Source: Microbispora sp. H13382 (lineage in GTDB: Bacteria > Actinomycetota > Actinomycetes > Streptosporangiales > Streptosporangiaceae). Taken from it: 64,000 bases of DNA. The position numbers and the translations under genes were made by a program. A model generated the notes under the pieces. The model was not told the origin of the DNA. It did not search any database and worked only from the letters and a program-made list of their open reading frames with translations. Shown here one piece after another: positions 9,444 to 18,094 of this stretch (position 1 is the first letter of the stretch; every line of letters begins with the position of its first letter). Location: contig NZ_JABBXA010000014.1 of assembly GCF_014161445.1 (NCBI RefSeq), positions 62,001-126,000 of the forward strand, given 5' to 3'.

Positions 9444-10526
9444 TCACGGTTCGGTAACGGCGGGCTCGATGGAGAGCGGCAGGCCGAAGAGGGGCAGCAG
9501 CTCGGGGCCGAAGGTGGTGATCTCCGTGACGAGGCCGTCCTCGGCGCACAGGACGTCGATGTTGACCGCGGTGAAGGAGCTCTCACCGGGCCGCCGCACG
9601 TAGTTCGCCACCGCGGGCAGCCGGTTGACCGCGAGCGTGACACAGTGCCACTCGCCCCAGCGCTCCTCGCCCTCCAGGACCGGACGCCACATGTCGAGCA
9701 CGGCCGCCCGCCCGTCGAACACCAGGGCGGCGGGCGGCATGGCCTGCCGGACGTCCTCGCGCAGCAGCGCCGCCAGCCCTGTCAGGTCGGCGTTCCTGGA
9801 GGCGGTGACGTACCGCTCCAGCAGGTCGAGCTCGCCGCGGCTGGGCCGGGTGGCCGCGGCCCAGTCCGCCCGCCGCCTGGGCAGGCGCTCGCGCAGCGTC
9901 GCGCGGGCGCGCTGCGAGGCGCTCTTGACCGAGGCGACGCTCATCTCCAGCGCCTCGGCGGTCTCGGTCACCGGCCAGCCGGCCACGTCGCGCAGGATCA
10001 GCACGGCCCGCTGCCGCGGCGGAAGGTGCTGGATCGCCGCGAGGAACGCCAGCTCGACCGTCTCACGGGCGATGGCGGCCGCGTCGGGCCCGCCCTCGTC
10101 CGGCGCCGCCAGGTCGAGCAGTTCGTCCGGGTAGGGCTGGAGCCAGGGGACGTCGGCGGGGGCCGGACGCCCCGGGTGTCCCGGAGCGCCCGCCGCCGCC
10201 ACCTCGCGGGCGCGGGCGCCGGACAGCGCGTCCAGGCAGGCGTTCGTGGCGATCCGGTAGAGCCACGCCCGGAACGTCGAGCGCCCCTCGAAGCTCTCCC
10301 GCGCGCGCCAGGCCCGCAGGAGCGTCTCCTGGACCAGGTCCTCCGCGTCGGTGAACGACCCGAGCAACCGGTAACAGTGCACCCGCAACTCGTGCCGGTG
10401 ACGCGCGGCGAACTCGCCGAACACGGCCTCGTCGCCCGCCCGGACCGCCTCCACGGCCGGTTCCGCCGTCGGTTCCGTGGTCGGTTCCGCCGTGGGCCGC
10501 CCGGCCGTGCCGTCCCGTCCGCTCAC
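9444..10526 (-). CDS. ECF sigma factor with SnoaL-like C-terminal domain (SigG/SigJ type)
   Basis: A protein of about 360 residues. Region 2 is clear (HCYRLLGSFTDAEDLVQETL, then FRAWLYRIATNACLD), as is region 4 (LPPRQRAVLILRDVAGWPVTETAEAL, with the helix SVASVKSASQRARATL). The last 130 residues form a SnoaL/NTF2-like domain (LDLLERYVTASRNADLTGLA, then AVLDMWRPVL) that in this ECF class replaces a separate anti-sigma factor and modulates activity. The start is uncertain: GTG 10526 gives a typical length, and GTG 10562 is the next candidate; both follow an Ala/Pro/Thr-Glu repeat-rich leader. The GH16-like lipoprotein gene upstream ends 8-44 bases away, so they are probably co-transcribed. Confidence 0.88.
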   Translation of the reverse strand: MSGRDGTAGRPTAEPTTEPTAEPAVEAVRAGDEAVFGEFAARHRHELRVHCYRLLGSFTDAEDLVQETLLRAWRARESFEGRSTFRAWLYRIATNACLDALSGARAREVAAAGAPGHPGRPAPADVPWLQPYPDELLDLAAPDEGGPDAAAIARETVELAFLAAIQHLPPRQRAVLILRDVAGWPVTETAEALEMSVASVKSASQRARATLRERLPRRRADWAAATRPSRGELDLLERYVTASRNADLTGLAALLREDVRQAMPPAALVFDGRAAVLDMWRPVLEGEERWGEWHCVTLAVNRLPAVANYVRRPGESSFTAVNIDVLCAEDGLVTEITTFGPELLPLFGLPLSIEPAVTEP

Positions 10527-10570
10527 GCCGGCCCCGCGTCCACGCCGCACCTCCGAGATCACCCGGAATG

Positions 10571-11716
10571 CTACCGCCCCGGAGCCCGGTAGATCCGCAC
10601 CCAGTCGACGTACACCGTGCCGCCGCCGGAGGCGCCGTTGCGCAGCACCAGGCCCATCCCCTCGGACCGGGGGACGTACGGGCCGGTGTAGTTCCACACC
10701 TGCCTGCCGTCCAGCCAGAAGGTCACCCGGCCGGGCAGCCAGTCGACGGCGATCGTGTGCCACTGGGCGAAGTCGGCCGCCATCTCGGCCCGGGCCCGCT
10801 CCCGGCCCTGCCGTACGGAGAACTCCGCGCGCCGCCCGCCGGCGTCGCCGATCCCCGTCACGCCGATCTCCGCGTCCTCCGCTCTCGCGTCCTCCGCCTG
10901 GGGGGAATCCGGGATGTCGTACCGCGAGCCGGCGTACTCGGTGTACTGCGCGTCATCGTATTCTGGAGCGCCCGATCCGGCGGACCGCAGCAGCGCGACG
11001 GGAAGCGCGCCCTCCTCGGCCCGCACGCGGATCTCCCAGCGGCCGTACCGCTGGACCGACGTCGCCGAAAGGTCCACCTCTTGGCCGCCCCCGCCGAGGC
11101 GCAGGGCCTCCCCGCCGAAGTCCTCCACCAGGGCCGGAGCGCCCCAGCCGCCCGTGGATGCGCCGGAGGAGCGGGGGAACGGCGTACGCGACGGCGCGGA
11201 GGGCTCCCGGGCGGCCCCGTCCGCGCCTCCGGGGATCACCCGGGCGGGCGCGCGGCCCTCCCGGGGCACGTCCTCCGGTTGGATGACGTCCACCACGACC
11301 GGCCGATCCGCGGTGCGCACCGGCCGCGCGAGCCGCATCGGGGGCTCGGCCTCCGTGGTGGGCGCGGGCGTCGCCCGCGGGCTGGGGGAGGAGATGACCG
11401 AGGGGCTGGGGGAGGGACGCGGCGACGGCGCCGCGGGGACGTCGCCGATCTTCTCCGCTGCCTTGTCGCCCTCCTGGCCGGCGGCGCCCTCGTCCGCCGC
11501 CACGGCGGCCGCGGTGGCGGTCTGCGTCGCGCTCACTCCCGCCGCGTTCGCGTTTCCCGGCAGGACGCCGGAGGAACCGGGGGAGGACGCGGACCTCTGC
11601 GTGGTGGACTCGCCCCCGGCGTTGAACACCTTCGTGGAGTCCCCGCTCGAACATGCGCTGGCGGCGGCGATGAGCATCGCCGCCGCCACCGCTAAACCAG
11701 GCCCATGAAGTGACAT
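10571..11716 (-). CDS. GH16-like lipoprotein without the catalytic motif
   Basis: A 381-residue secreted lipoprotein: hydrophobic signal followed by lipobox AASAC (Cys22). A long Ala/Pro/Ser/Thr-rich linker (about 25-190) spans the wall. The C-terminal 190 residues have the shape of a laminarinase-type jelly roll (GRWEIRVRAEEG; FAQWHTIAVDWLPGRVTFWLDGRQVWNY; GGGTVYVDWVRIYR). In active GH16 enzymes an ExDxxE motif follows the equivalent of PEYDDAQYTE; here the nearest segment reads DAEIGVTGIGDAG, with neither the central Asp nor the second Glu. It is therefore probably a glycan-binding protein. It is immediately upstream of the ECF sigma gene on the same strand. Confidence 0.7.
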   Translation of the reverse strand: MSLHGPGLAVAAAMLIAAASACSSGDSTKVFNAGGESTTQRSASSPGSSGVLPGNANAAGVSATQTATAAAVAADEGAAGQEGDKAAEKIGDVPAAPSPRPSPSPSVISSPSPRATPAPTTEAEPPMRLARPVRTADRPVVVDVIQPEDVPREGRAPARVIPGGADGAAREPSAPSRTPFPRSSGASTGGWGAPALVEDFGGEALRLGGGGQEVDLSATSVQRYGRWEIRVRAEEGALPVALLRSAGSGAPEYDDAQYTEYAGSRYDIPDSPQAEDARAEDAEIGVTGIGDAGGRRAEFSVRQGRERARAEMAADFAQWHTIAVDWLPGRVTFWLDGRQVWNYTGPYVPRSEGMGLVLRNGASGGGTVYVDWVRIYRAPGR

Positions 11717-11779
11717 GAGCCGAGTTAATCACATGAATTCACTCAGATAACGGCCTTAATCCGGTAATATCGCTTGCCT

Positions 11780-12832
11780 TTACGCGCAGGTCTTCTCATA
11801 TACGCGAAGCAGTTCCATGCTGATTCGCTCGACCGAATAGCGGGAACGGGCGCGGTCGGCGGCCGCGTAGCCGATGGCCGTACGCAGGGTGGCGTCGCCG
11901 AGCAGGCGGCGGATCCGGTGGGCGATCTCCAGCGGGCGGTCGGGCCGGGTCAGGAATCCGGTCACGCCGTCCACCACCGAGTCGAGGTGCGCTCCGGCGG
12001 CCGAGGCGATGACCGGGATCCCGCACGCCATGGCCTCCAGTGCCGCCGTGCCCGTGGCGACGGTCGGCGGCAGCGACAGCACCAGGTCGGCGCTGCGCAT
12101 GAGCTTGGGCATCGCGGTGTGCGGGACCATGCCGAGCATCTCCACGCGGTCGGCCACGCCGTGCTCCCCGGCGAGGGCGCGCAGCCGCTCGACGCTCAGG
12201 TCGTCGCCACCGGCGATCACGAGCTCGGCGTCCGGGACGGCCCGCAGCGCGTGCACGGCGTAGTCGGCGCCCACGTGCCCCACGTGCAGGAGACGGGGCC
12301 GCTCGCCCCTCGGGAAGGCGGGACCCTGGCGGCGGAACCGCTCGATGTCCACGCCGTGCGGGACGACCGAGATGTTGCGGCGCGGCACGCCCATCCGGAT
12401 CAGCTCCGACTCCTCGTCGGCGCAGGCGGCGATGACCGCCCTGGCGCGGCGCCCGATCGCGCACTCCAGCCGCCGCACGGGCGCGGCGCTCCGGCTGTCG
12501 TCGTAGTGGCTGTGGAAGGTCTGGGTCACCGGCACGCCCAGGCCCTCGGACCCGGCGATGGCGGCCAGGCCGCTGGACCAGGAGTACGCGTGGATGATGT
12601 CCGGGCGGTGCTCCCGCCACCTGCGCCGCAGGCCGTCGCTGAAGTCCGAGATGTAGGGGAGGAGGTCGCTCTCCGACAGCTCCACGTCGGGCCCGGCGGG
12701 CACGTGCTCGACGCCGTCCCCCTTGACCTGCGACCGTGTGTAGACGGTGACCCGGTGGCCCCGCCCCAGTTCGCGGGCGATGGCGGGAGTGTCGGGAGTC
12801 AGCTCGTGCGCGGAGACGATGGCGATATCCAT
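11780..12832 (-). CDS. Glycosyltransferase family 4 (GT-B)
   Basis: A 350-residue GT-B enzyme; ATG 12832 is preceded by TTGAGGTG, better than the in-frame TTG at 12844. The N-terminal domain starts with DIAIVSAHELTPDTP, and the interdomain region has ISVVPHGVDIERFRRQGP. The C-terminal nucleotide-sugar domain shows RLLHVGHVGADYAV, DLVLSLPPTVATGTAALEAMACGIPVIAS (the E-x7-E-like motif with EAMACG) and DGVTGFLTRPD. It would move a hexose from an activated sugar nucleotide to a glycan, lipid or small molecule; the acceptor is unknown and no polysaccharide cluster adjoins it. Confidence 0.88.
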   Translation of the reverse strand: MDIAIVSAHELTPDTPAIARELGRGHRVTVYTRSQVKGDGVEHVPAGPDVELSESDLLPYISDFSDGLRRRWREHRPDIIHAYSWSSGLAAIAGSEGLGVPVTQTFHSHYDDSRSAAPVRRLECAIGRRARAVIAACADEESELIRMGVPRRNISVVPHGVDIERFRRQGPAFPRGERPRLLHVGHVGADYAVHALRAVPDAELVIAGGDDLSVERLRALAGEHGVADRVEMLGMVPHTAMPKLMRSADLVLSLPPTVATGTAALEAMACGIPVIASAAGAHLDSVVDGVTGFLTRPDRPLEIAHRIRRLLGDATLRTAIGYAAADRARSRYSVERISMELLRVYEKTCA

Positions 12833-12948
12833 GGCACACCTCAAGACAGAGAAGGCGTCTGAAAGGGGTGTGCCTGCGTCCTAGGCACGATCGATGTAGA
12901 TGATGTTTACCTTACTCTGATTCGCGCTAAACGCCTAATCGGGAAAAA

Positions 12949-13905
12949 TCATGCGCTCTCCTGCAGCCGGGAGGTGGCCACCTGCAGCCTGATCCGGCAG
13001 CCGCCCTCCTCCTGCCGTATGTCCAGGTGGTCGCAGATCTGGCGGGCCAGCCACAGGCCGTCCCCGGGCCGCTCGTCCGCCCCCGGGGGCGTGAAACCGG
13101 CGAGCGGATCGCACCCGGTCTCCCGGCCGGCCCACAGGTCGTACGCCAGTGCCCCGAAGCTCTCCCACATCCGGACGGTCAGCGGCAGGCCCAGGTAGCG
13201 GGCCGCCTCGTGCACGGCCACGCACAGCATCGCGGCCCTGTCCTCCGCCAGGCCGTGGAGCCGGGCCTGTCTGCCGGCGAAGTGCCGCACGCCGTGCAGG
13301 TGGCCGATCGTCGCGGCCGCCGCGCCCGGGGGAGCCTGCGGCAACGGTTCGCGGTCGCACTCGCCGATGAACCGCGCCGGGTCGGTGTACGCGGGAGACG
13401 TCCGCCGCTCCCGGCCGCCGACGCTCATGGAGGGATGGGTGCGCGTCGCGGCCTCGACGAGGCCGGGACCGGCCGCCCTGGTGTCGTACGGGCAGATCAT
13501 CCACACGCCCGTGCCGGCGAGGATCACGTTGAGCGCCGACTCCATCCGCTGCCAGGCCACGACGTCGCGGGGAGAGCGGCCCGTCCACACCGGCTCGGCC
13601 AGGATGCGCACCCGCCCGCGCGCCGCGTTGCGCTCCCAGTAGCGCAGGAACGCGGCCGCCCGTTGCGCGGTGCGGCGGCCGAAGTAGGCGCTCTCGGCGT
13701 AGTCGACCTCCCGGGCGTCGTCGCCGAGCGCGGCGCCGAGGAGATCGAGGTTCTCCGCGGTCGTGGTGACCAGCACCGGTTCGCCGCCGCCGAGCCCGTC
13801 CCGCACGAACGGCACGGACATCCCGAGGAACTCGTCGCCGGAGCCGTAGAGACCGGCCTCGTGGATCAACCCGAGGTCGCCGATCGGCCCGTTTCGCTCT
13901 GCCAT
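12949..13905 (-). CDS. MEDS-domain sensor with HATPase (anti-sigma-factor-like) domain
   Basis: A 318-residue protein from ATG 13905 (GGGGGCG eight bases upstream). Residues about 5-165 match the MEDS/DcmR sensory domain, an ancient RecA-like fold (HEAGLYGSGDEFLGMSVPFV; EPVLVTTTAENLDLL; RVRILAEPVW; GVWMICPYDTRA). Residues about 205-310 form an RsbW-like ATP-binding module, but the N-box is diverged (AAMLCVAVHEAARYLG, with Glu but no Asn). This architecture is common in actinobacteria and feeds partner-switching networks. It adjoins the SpoIIE phosphatase on the same strand, 65 bases away, and the STAS, sigma and RsbW genes lie a few kb downstream. Confidence 0.85.
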   Translation of the reverse strand: MAERNGPIGDLGLIHEAGLYGSGDEFLGMSVPFVRDGLGGGEPVLVTTTAENLDLLGAALGDDAREVDYAESAYFGRRTAQRAAAFLRYWERNAARGRVRILAEPVWTGRSPRDVVAWQRMESALNVILAGTGVWMICPYDTRAAGPGLVEAATRTHPSMSVGGRERRTSPAYTDPARFIGECDREPLPQAPPGAAAATIGHLHGVRHFAGRQARLHGLAEDRAAMLCVAVHEAARYLGLPLTVRMWESFGALAYDLWAGRETGCDPLAGFTPPGADERPGDGLWLARQICDHLDIRQEEGGCRIRLQVATSRLQESA

Positions 13906-13970
13906 GCGATCGCCCCCACGCACCGCATCCCCCTCAGTCCACCACGTTCAGGTGGGGGCGGCAAATCCCG

Positions 13971-15776
13971 TCAGCGGGATCGGCGCAGCGTGAGGATGGT
14001 GATCTCGTCGATCACGTGGCTGCCGCAGAAGGCCCGGTGGTCCTCCTCGATGGCCTTGACGACCGCGCCCGGGGGCTGCCCGGCGCAGCGGGCGAGGGCC
14101 TCGGTGAGCCGCTGCTCGCCGTAGTTGTCCCCGGCGGGGCTCTGCGAGCCCACCAGGCCGTCGCTGTACAGCACGAGCGTCTCCCCGGACGACAGCGTGA
14201 GCTCCTCCGTCGCGGGGACCGAGCCCTCCTCGAAGCCCAGCGGGACACCGCCGCCCTCGGAGAACCGGACGCCCCCGCCCGGCTGGATCAGCGCCGCGGG
14301 ATGATGCCCCGCGGAGGCGAGCCGCACCTTGCGGCCACGGACGAAGCCGGCGGCGGCCATCACGAACAGGCCCGTGTTCTGCGCGACGAGGGCGTCGCTG
14401 ACCTTGCGCAGGGCCTGTCCCGGGTCGTCCTCCCACACGCTCAGCACGCGCAGGCCGTTGCGGACGATGGCGGTGACGGCCGCCGCCTCCTCGCCGCGCC
14501 CCGCCGCGCTGCCGATGACGAAGCCCCACCCGTTCTTCACGGGGAACACGTCGTAGAACTCGCCGCCGATGGCCCGCATGCCGGAGCCGGGATGGTAGGC
14601 GGCGGCGATCTCGAAGCCGGGGATGTCGGGGAGCGTGCGGGGGAGCACGCCGGTCTGCAGGGTGTCGGCGGCCTGCGCCCGGCGCTGGAACCCCTGCTGG
14701 GCCCGCATCGCCAGGCCGAGGTGCAGGCCGATCTCCTCCAGGAGACCCAGGTCGGCCAGGCCGAACGGCGGCCGTTCGCGCAGCCGCACCAGCGTGAGCA
14801 CGCCGCGCGCCTCGTCGTCGGCGCGGATCGGCACGCTGAGCAGCGAGCCCGCGCGCATCGCCTGGAGCACGCCGCCGCCGAGCAGGGAGTCGTCGGTCAG
14901 CATCTCGTGGACGACGCCGCTCTGCGTGGTCATCACCTGCTCCACCACCGGAGCCTTCGCGGGCGGGGCCTCCTCGACCGTCCGCTGCAGCCGCCCGACC
15001 GGCTGGTCGCTCGGCCCGATGACGACCGACCGGACCAGGCCGCCCTCGCCGGCGACGTCCGCGATCACCCAGTCGGCCGTCTCCGTGGCCAGCAGACGGG
15101 CCGCCCGCAGCAGGGCGACGGGCTCGCGCAGGCTCTCCTCGTCCAGCAGCAGCCGGGTCAGCCGCGACAGCAGCTCGTGCCGCCGGGCCGCCGCCAGGAG
15201 AGCCGCGTCGTCGGGCGCGCCCGCCTGCACGGGCGGCTCCGGCAGCTGGACCTCGGTGGGCAGCACGACCCCGGCGATCATTTCCTGTGGCTCGCCCGGC
15301 ATGCGCAGGCGGCTCAGCACCAGCCGTACGGTGTGGGCGCGGCCCTGGTGGGTCAGCCGGGTCTGGAGCGAGGCGTTGTCCTCGCCGTGGAGGACGGCGG
15401 CGAAGCGCTGCCGGAAGGCGGCGCGGGCGGTCACGTCGACGAGCAGCGGGAAGGCGCGGCCGATGAGGTAGCCGGCGGGGCTGCCGAGCAGGCGGGTGGT
15501 CTCGTTGTTGATACGGCGCACCGTGCCGCCCGTGTCCATGATGATCACGGGGATAGGCAGCGCGCGGAACACCTGCCGCAGCAGCTTCTGCTCGCGCTGA
15601 CTGCCACCGTCCCTGCGCCTGCGGCTGCGCACCAGCTCGCTCAGGGCCTTGCGGAGGAGTTCCTCGGCGGCGTCCAGCTCCCGTAGCATCACACCCGGAT
15701 CGGGTTCGTCCCGTAGGGTGGCGATGCGGTCGGCGAGCCCGCTCAACGCGCGCTCAAGCTCGGCGGTGTCGGGCAA
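13971..15776 (-). CDS. PAS-GAF-SpoIIE (PP2C) phosphatase, metal ligands altered
   Basis: A 601-residue protein starting at TTG 15776 behind GAGAGGGGGG. The order is: coiled coil (1-65), PAS (66-172; RALPIPVIIMDTGGTVRRIN), GAF (195-365), SpoIIE/RsbU phosphatase (370-600). RsbU-type enzymes dephosphorylate STAS anti-anti-sigma proteins. In typical members the metal ligands sit in GGDxYD, GDVxGHG, YxDG and DDxT motifs. Here the first reads GGEFYD (Glu406), the second IGSAAGRG (Ser423 in place of Asp), the third LYSDG (Asp539), and the last VIDEIT (Asp590). Two ligands are therefore changed, so activity may be weak or lost. It is divergent from GAF-ANTAR. Confidence 0.88.
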   Translation of the reverse strand: MPDTAELERALSGLADRIATLRDEPDPGVMLRELDAAEELLRKALSELVRSRRRRDGGSQREQKLLRQVFRALPIPVIIMDTGGTVRRINNETTRLLGSPAGYLIGRAFPLLVDVTARAAFRQRFAAVLHGEDNASLQTRLTHQGRAHTVRLVLSRLRMPGEPQEMIAGVVLPTEVQLPEPPVQAGAPDDAALLAAARRHELLSRLTRLLLDEESLREPVALLRAARLLATETADWVIADVAGEGGLVRSVVIGPSDQPVGRLQRTVEEAPPAKAPVVEQVMTTQSGVVHEMLTDDSLLGGGVLQAMRAGSLLSVPIRADDEARGVLTLVRLRERPPFGLADLGLLEEIGLHLGLAMRAQQGFQRRAQAADTLQTGVLPRTLPDIPGFEIAAAYHPGSGMRAIGGEFYDVFPVKNGWGFVIGSAAGRGEEAAAVTAIVRNGLRVLSVWEDDPGQALRKVSDALVAQNTGLFVMAAAGFVRGRKVRLASAGHHPAALIQPGGGVRFSEGGGVPLGFEEGSVPATEELTLSSGETLVLYSDGLVGSQSPAGDNYGEQRLTEALARCAGQPPGAVVKAIEEDHRAFCGSHVIDEITILTLRRSR

Positions 15777-15874
15777 GCTGCCCCCCTCTCTCGACGTAGA
15801 CGCTACGCCAAACCCCCGGGTCTAATCGATCCAGCCTGGATTAACCCGGAAACAATGGGAATGGTCTTTCTACC

Positions 15875-16585
15875 ATGGAGACGACATCCATCCTCGCGCG
15901 TGACCTCGCGGCTCTCGGCCGTGTGACGGAGGGCACGTCGGCCGAGAGCGTCCTGCGCGGAATCACCGAGGCGGTGGCGCGCGGCGTCCCCGGCTGCGCC
16001 GGCGGCACCGCGGAGCTGTGGATGGAGGAGCGCGTGCTGCTGGCCGCCTCCCACAGCGAGCTCACCGCGCTGATCGACCGGGAGCGCGACCTGCGCGAGG
16101 GCCCGTCGAGGGAGGCGCTGGCCACGGGGCGCCCGGTGGCGATCCCCGACGTGATGCGCGAGTCGCGCTGGTCCCGCTACGCCGCCACCGCCGTACGGCA
16201 GGGGGTGCGCTCGGTTCTCGTCGTGCCGATCGCCGTGGAAGGCGCCGTCATGATCCTCGGCCTGTACGGCGTGCGCCCCGGCGTGTTCGCTCCCGGCGGG
16301 TCGCTCATGGCGCTGCTGCGCGAGCAGGTCACCGTGGCGCTGGCCAACATCTGGGAGTTCGACGACGTCCTGACCGGTGCCGCGCAGATGCAGGAGGCCC
16401 TGGCGGGGCGGTCGGTGATCGACCAGGCCAAGGGCATCATCATGTCGAAGAGCGGCTGCTCCGCCGAGGAGGCGTTCGAGGAACTCAGGCGGGTGTCGCA
16501 GCACCACCAGGTGAAGGTGGCCGACCTGGCCAAGCTTCTGGTCACCGAGCACCAGCAGAAGCACGGGGGAGCGGCTCCCGCCTGA
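15875..16585 (+). CDS. GAF-ANTAR domain regulator
   Basis: A 236-residue protein. Residues about 15-165 are a GAF domain (VAIPDVMRESRWSRYAATAV; GVRSVLVVPIAVEGAVMILGLYG). The C-terminal 60 residues are an ANTAR RNA-binding three-helix bundle (LAGRSVIDQAKGIIMSKSGC, EEAFEELRRVSQHHQVKVADLA). ANTAR proteins bind paired hexaloop hairpins in leader RNA and prevent termination. The ligand is unknown. It lies between the SpoIIE phosphatase (divergent) and the STAS gene (convergent) inside the partner-switching cluster. Confidence 0.92.
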   Translation: METTSILARDLAALGRVTEGTSAESVLRGITEAVARGVPGCAGGTAELWMEERVLLAASHSELTALIDRERDLREGPSREALATGRPVAIPDVMRESRWSRYAATAVRQGVRSVLVVPIAVEGAVMILGLYGVRPGVFAPGGSLMALLREQVTVALANIWEFDDVLTGAAQMQEALAGRSVIDQAKGIIMSKSGCSAEEAFEELRRVSQHHQVKVADLAKLLVTEHQQKHGGAAPA

Positions 16586-16613
16586 ACCGGTGTGCGCGGG
16601 CGGCCCCGGGTGC

Positions 16614-16643
16614 GCTCGGGTGGGCTCAGGTCGGCTCGGGTGG
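16614..16643. repeat. Three tandem 10-bp repeats in a convergent gap
   Basis: Units GCTCGGGTGG, GCTCAGGTCG and GCTCGGGTGG (16614-16623, 16624-16633, 16634-16643) fill the gap between the convergent GAF-ANTAR and STAS genes. They form no obvious hairpin; the likely origin is slippage. Confidence 0.6.
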
Positions 16644-16650
16644 GGTGGCC

Positions 16651-17007
16651 TCAGGCGGCGAACGCGGTCAGAGCCTCGTCAAGGGTGTCGAACAGCGGCA
16701 GCCGCTCCGACAGGCCGGTCACCCACATCACCTTGGAGTTCGGGTACTGCACGGAGATCAGCGCGAAGTTGCCGCCGGCCGTGGTCGAGCGCTGCCAGTG
16801 GTGCACGATCAGCCCCAGGGCCCGGGAGTCCATGAACGTGACGCCGCCCAGGTCGAGGATCATGTCGGGGCCGTGGTCGTCCGCCGCGGCGTCCAGGTAT
16901 TCCGAGAACTGCTCACGTGTCGTGGCGTCGAGGACACCGTTCACATGGATCACCACGATGTCCCCCGCCATGCTGGACGTCAGGGACAGCAGTCCGTTGT
17001 TAGACAC
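16651..17007 (-). CDS. STAS-domain anti-anti-sigma factor
   Basis: A 118-residue RsbV/SpoIIAA-like protein. The start is GTG 17007, six bases after GAGGAGG; the upstream in-frame ATG (17031) lacks a site. The fold is complete (MAGDIVVIHVNGVLDATTRE; DMILDLGGVTFMDSRALGLI), with the phosphorylatable Ser61 in FMDSRALG. The unphosphorylated form would bind an RsbW-like kinase and free the sigma factor. The partner kinase and sigma gene lie just downstream on the other strand. Confidence 0.92.
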   Translation of the reverse strand: MSNNGLLSLTSSMAGDIVVIHVNGVLDATTREQFSEYLDAAADDHGPDMILDLGGVTFMDSRALGLIVHHWQRSTTAGGNFALISVQYPNSKVMWVTGLSERLPLFDTLDEALTAFAA

Positions 17008-17194
17008 CTCGCGCCTCCTCTGCGGCAACATTACTGGTGCCGAAGGGGTGGTGATACTCCTGATTTTGAGGCAATATACTGAAGCAGAGGTCCAGCAGAG
17101 GGCCTCGTCTCGATACTGTAGCGAGGCGTGCCTTCTGCGTGGTCACCCCAGCGCGTAGGCGCCCTCGCGAGAAAAATACGAGGGGACTGCGCAG

Positions 17195-17974
17195 ATGGCT
17201 GCCGAGGTCCGTGTAGAGACCGCCAGCAATCCGACCGCCGAAGAGCTCCTGGCCGAGCTGGCCGAGGACGGACTGTCCGAGGAGCGGCGGGAACGCCTCC
17301 GTGAGAAGATCGTCGAAATGCACCGCCCGATGGCGAGGGACATCGCCCGGCGGTATCTCAACCGCGGCGAGCCGATGGAAGACCTCCTCCAGGCCGCGTA
17401 CGTCGGCCTCATGAAGGCCATCAACGGCTTCGACCCCGACCTGGGTCACAGCTTTCGCGGCTACGCCATGGTCACCATGACGGGCGAGGTCAAGCGGCAC
17501 TTCCGCGACCGCACCTGGGCCGTCCGGGTGCCCCGCCTCTACCAGGAGCGCCGGGCCGAGCTCAACCGGCACGTCGCCGACATGACCCAGGAACTGGGCC
17601 GGTTCCCCACCGTCGCCGAGCTCGCCAAGAAGATGGGTCTGTCCGAGGAGGACATGCTCCTCACCATGGACGCCTCCGCCGCGTACAGCACCCTCTCCCT
17701 CGACGCGCCGATCGGCGCCGACGACGACGCCGCCGCCCTGGGCGACGTGATCCCCGAAGAGGACGACGCGCTCGACACCCTGGTGGACGCCGAGGCGCTG
17801 AAGCCTCTCATCGATCTTCTCCCCGAGCGGGAGAAGAACATCCTCCTGCTGCGGTTCTACGGGAACATGACCCAGGCCGAGATCGCGGCGGAGTTCGGCA
17901 TATCGCAGATGCACGTCTCTCGGATCCTCCGCAAGACCCTCGACCAGCTCCGGGCGGAGCTCGTCGCGGGATGA
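17195..17974 (+). CDS. SigB/SigF/SigG-type group 3 sigma factor
   Basis: A 259-residue alternative sigma factor. Region 2 covers about 45-115 (HRPMARDIARRYLNRGEPMEDLLQAAYVGLMKAINGFDPDLG; FRGYAMVTMTGEVKRHFRDRTWAVRVPR), region 3 about 120-180, and region 4 about 195-255 (LPEREKNILLLRFYGNMTQAEIAAEFGISQMHVSRILRKTL). GAGGGG lies 12 bases before the ATG. In actinobacteria this class directs stress and development regulons through promoters of the type GTTT-N15-GGGTA and is held by RsbW-like kinases. The RsbW-like gene immediately downstream and the nearby STAS protein are the expected partners. Confidence 0.95.
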   Translation: MAAEVRVETASNPTAEELLAELAEDGLSEERRERLREKIVEMHRPMARDIARRYLNRGEPMEDLLQAAYVGLMKAINGFDPDLGHSFRGYAMVTMTGEVKRHFRDRTWAVRVPRLYQERRAELNRHVADMTQELGRFPTVAELAKKMGLSEEDMLLTMDASAAYSTLSLDAPIGADDDAAALGDVIPEEDDALDTLVDAEALKPLIDLLPEREKNILLLRFYGNMTQAEIAAEFGISQMHVSRILRKTLDQLRAELVAG

Positions 17975-18023
17975 GAGGATGCGACGATGCCCGGGGCACC
18001 GCCTGTGCCGAGGCGGTGTCCCG

Positions 18024-18029
18024 GGGTAT
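18024..18029 (+). promoter_or_regulatory. Possible SigB/SigF-type -10 element before the RsbW-like gene
   Basis: GGGTAT at 18024-18029 matches the -10 of SigB/SigF promoters, with only a partial -35 (GTGC) 15 bases upstream. If real, the sigma factor would drive its own anti-sigma gene, and translation must start after this point, which supports GTG 18095. The match is short and could be chance. Confidence 0.3.
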
Positions 18030-18094
18030 CTTCGTCCTGCCTACAGCCCATAGATCCTGAGACAGCCAGATTTCCGGCGGGAGGCGTGTACCGG

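Noticed and set aside
14016-15686. Long open frame antisense to the SpoIIE phosphatase gene
   Set aside because: Shadow frame with low-complexity composition; the minus-strand gene has full domain structure.
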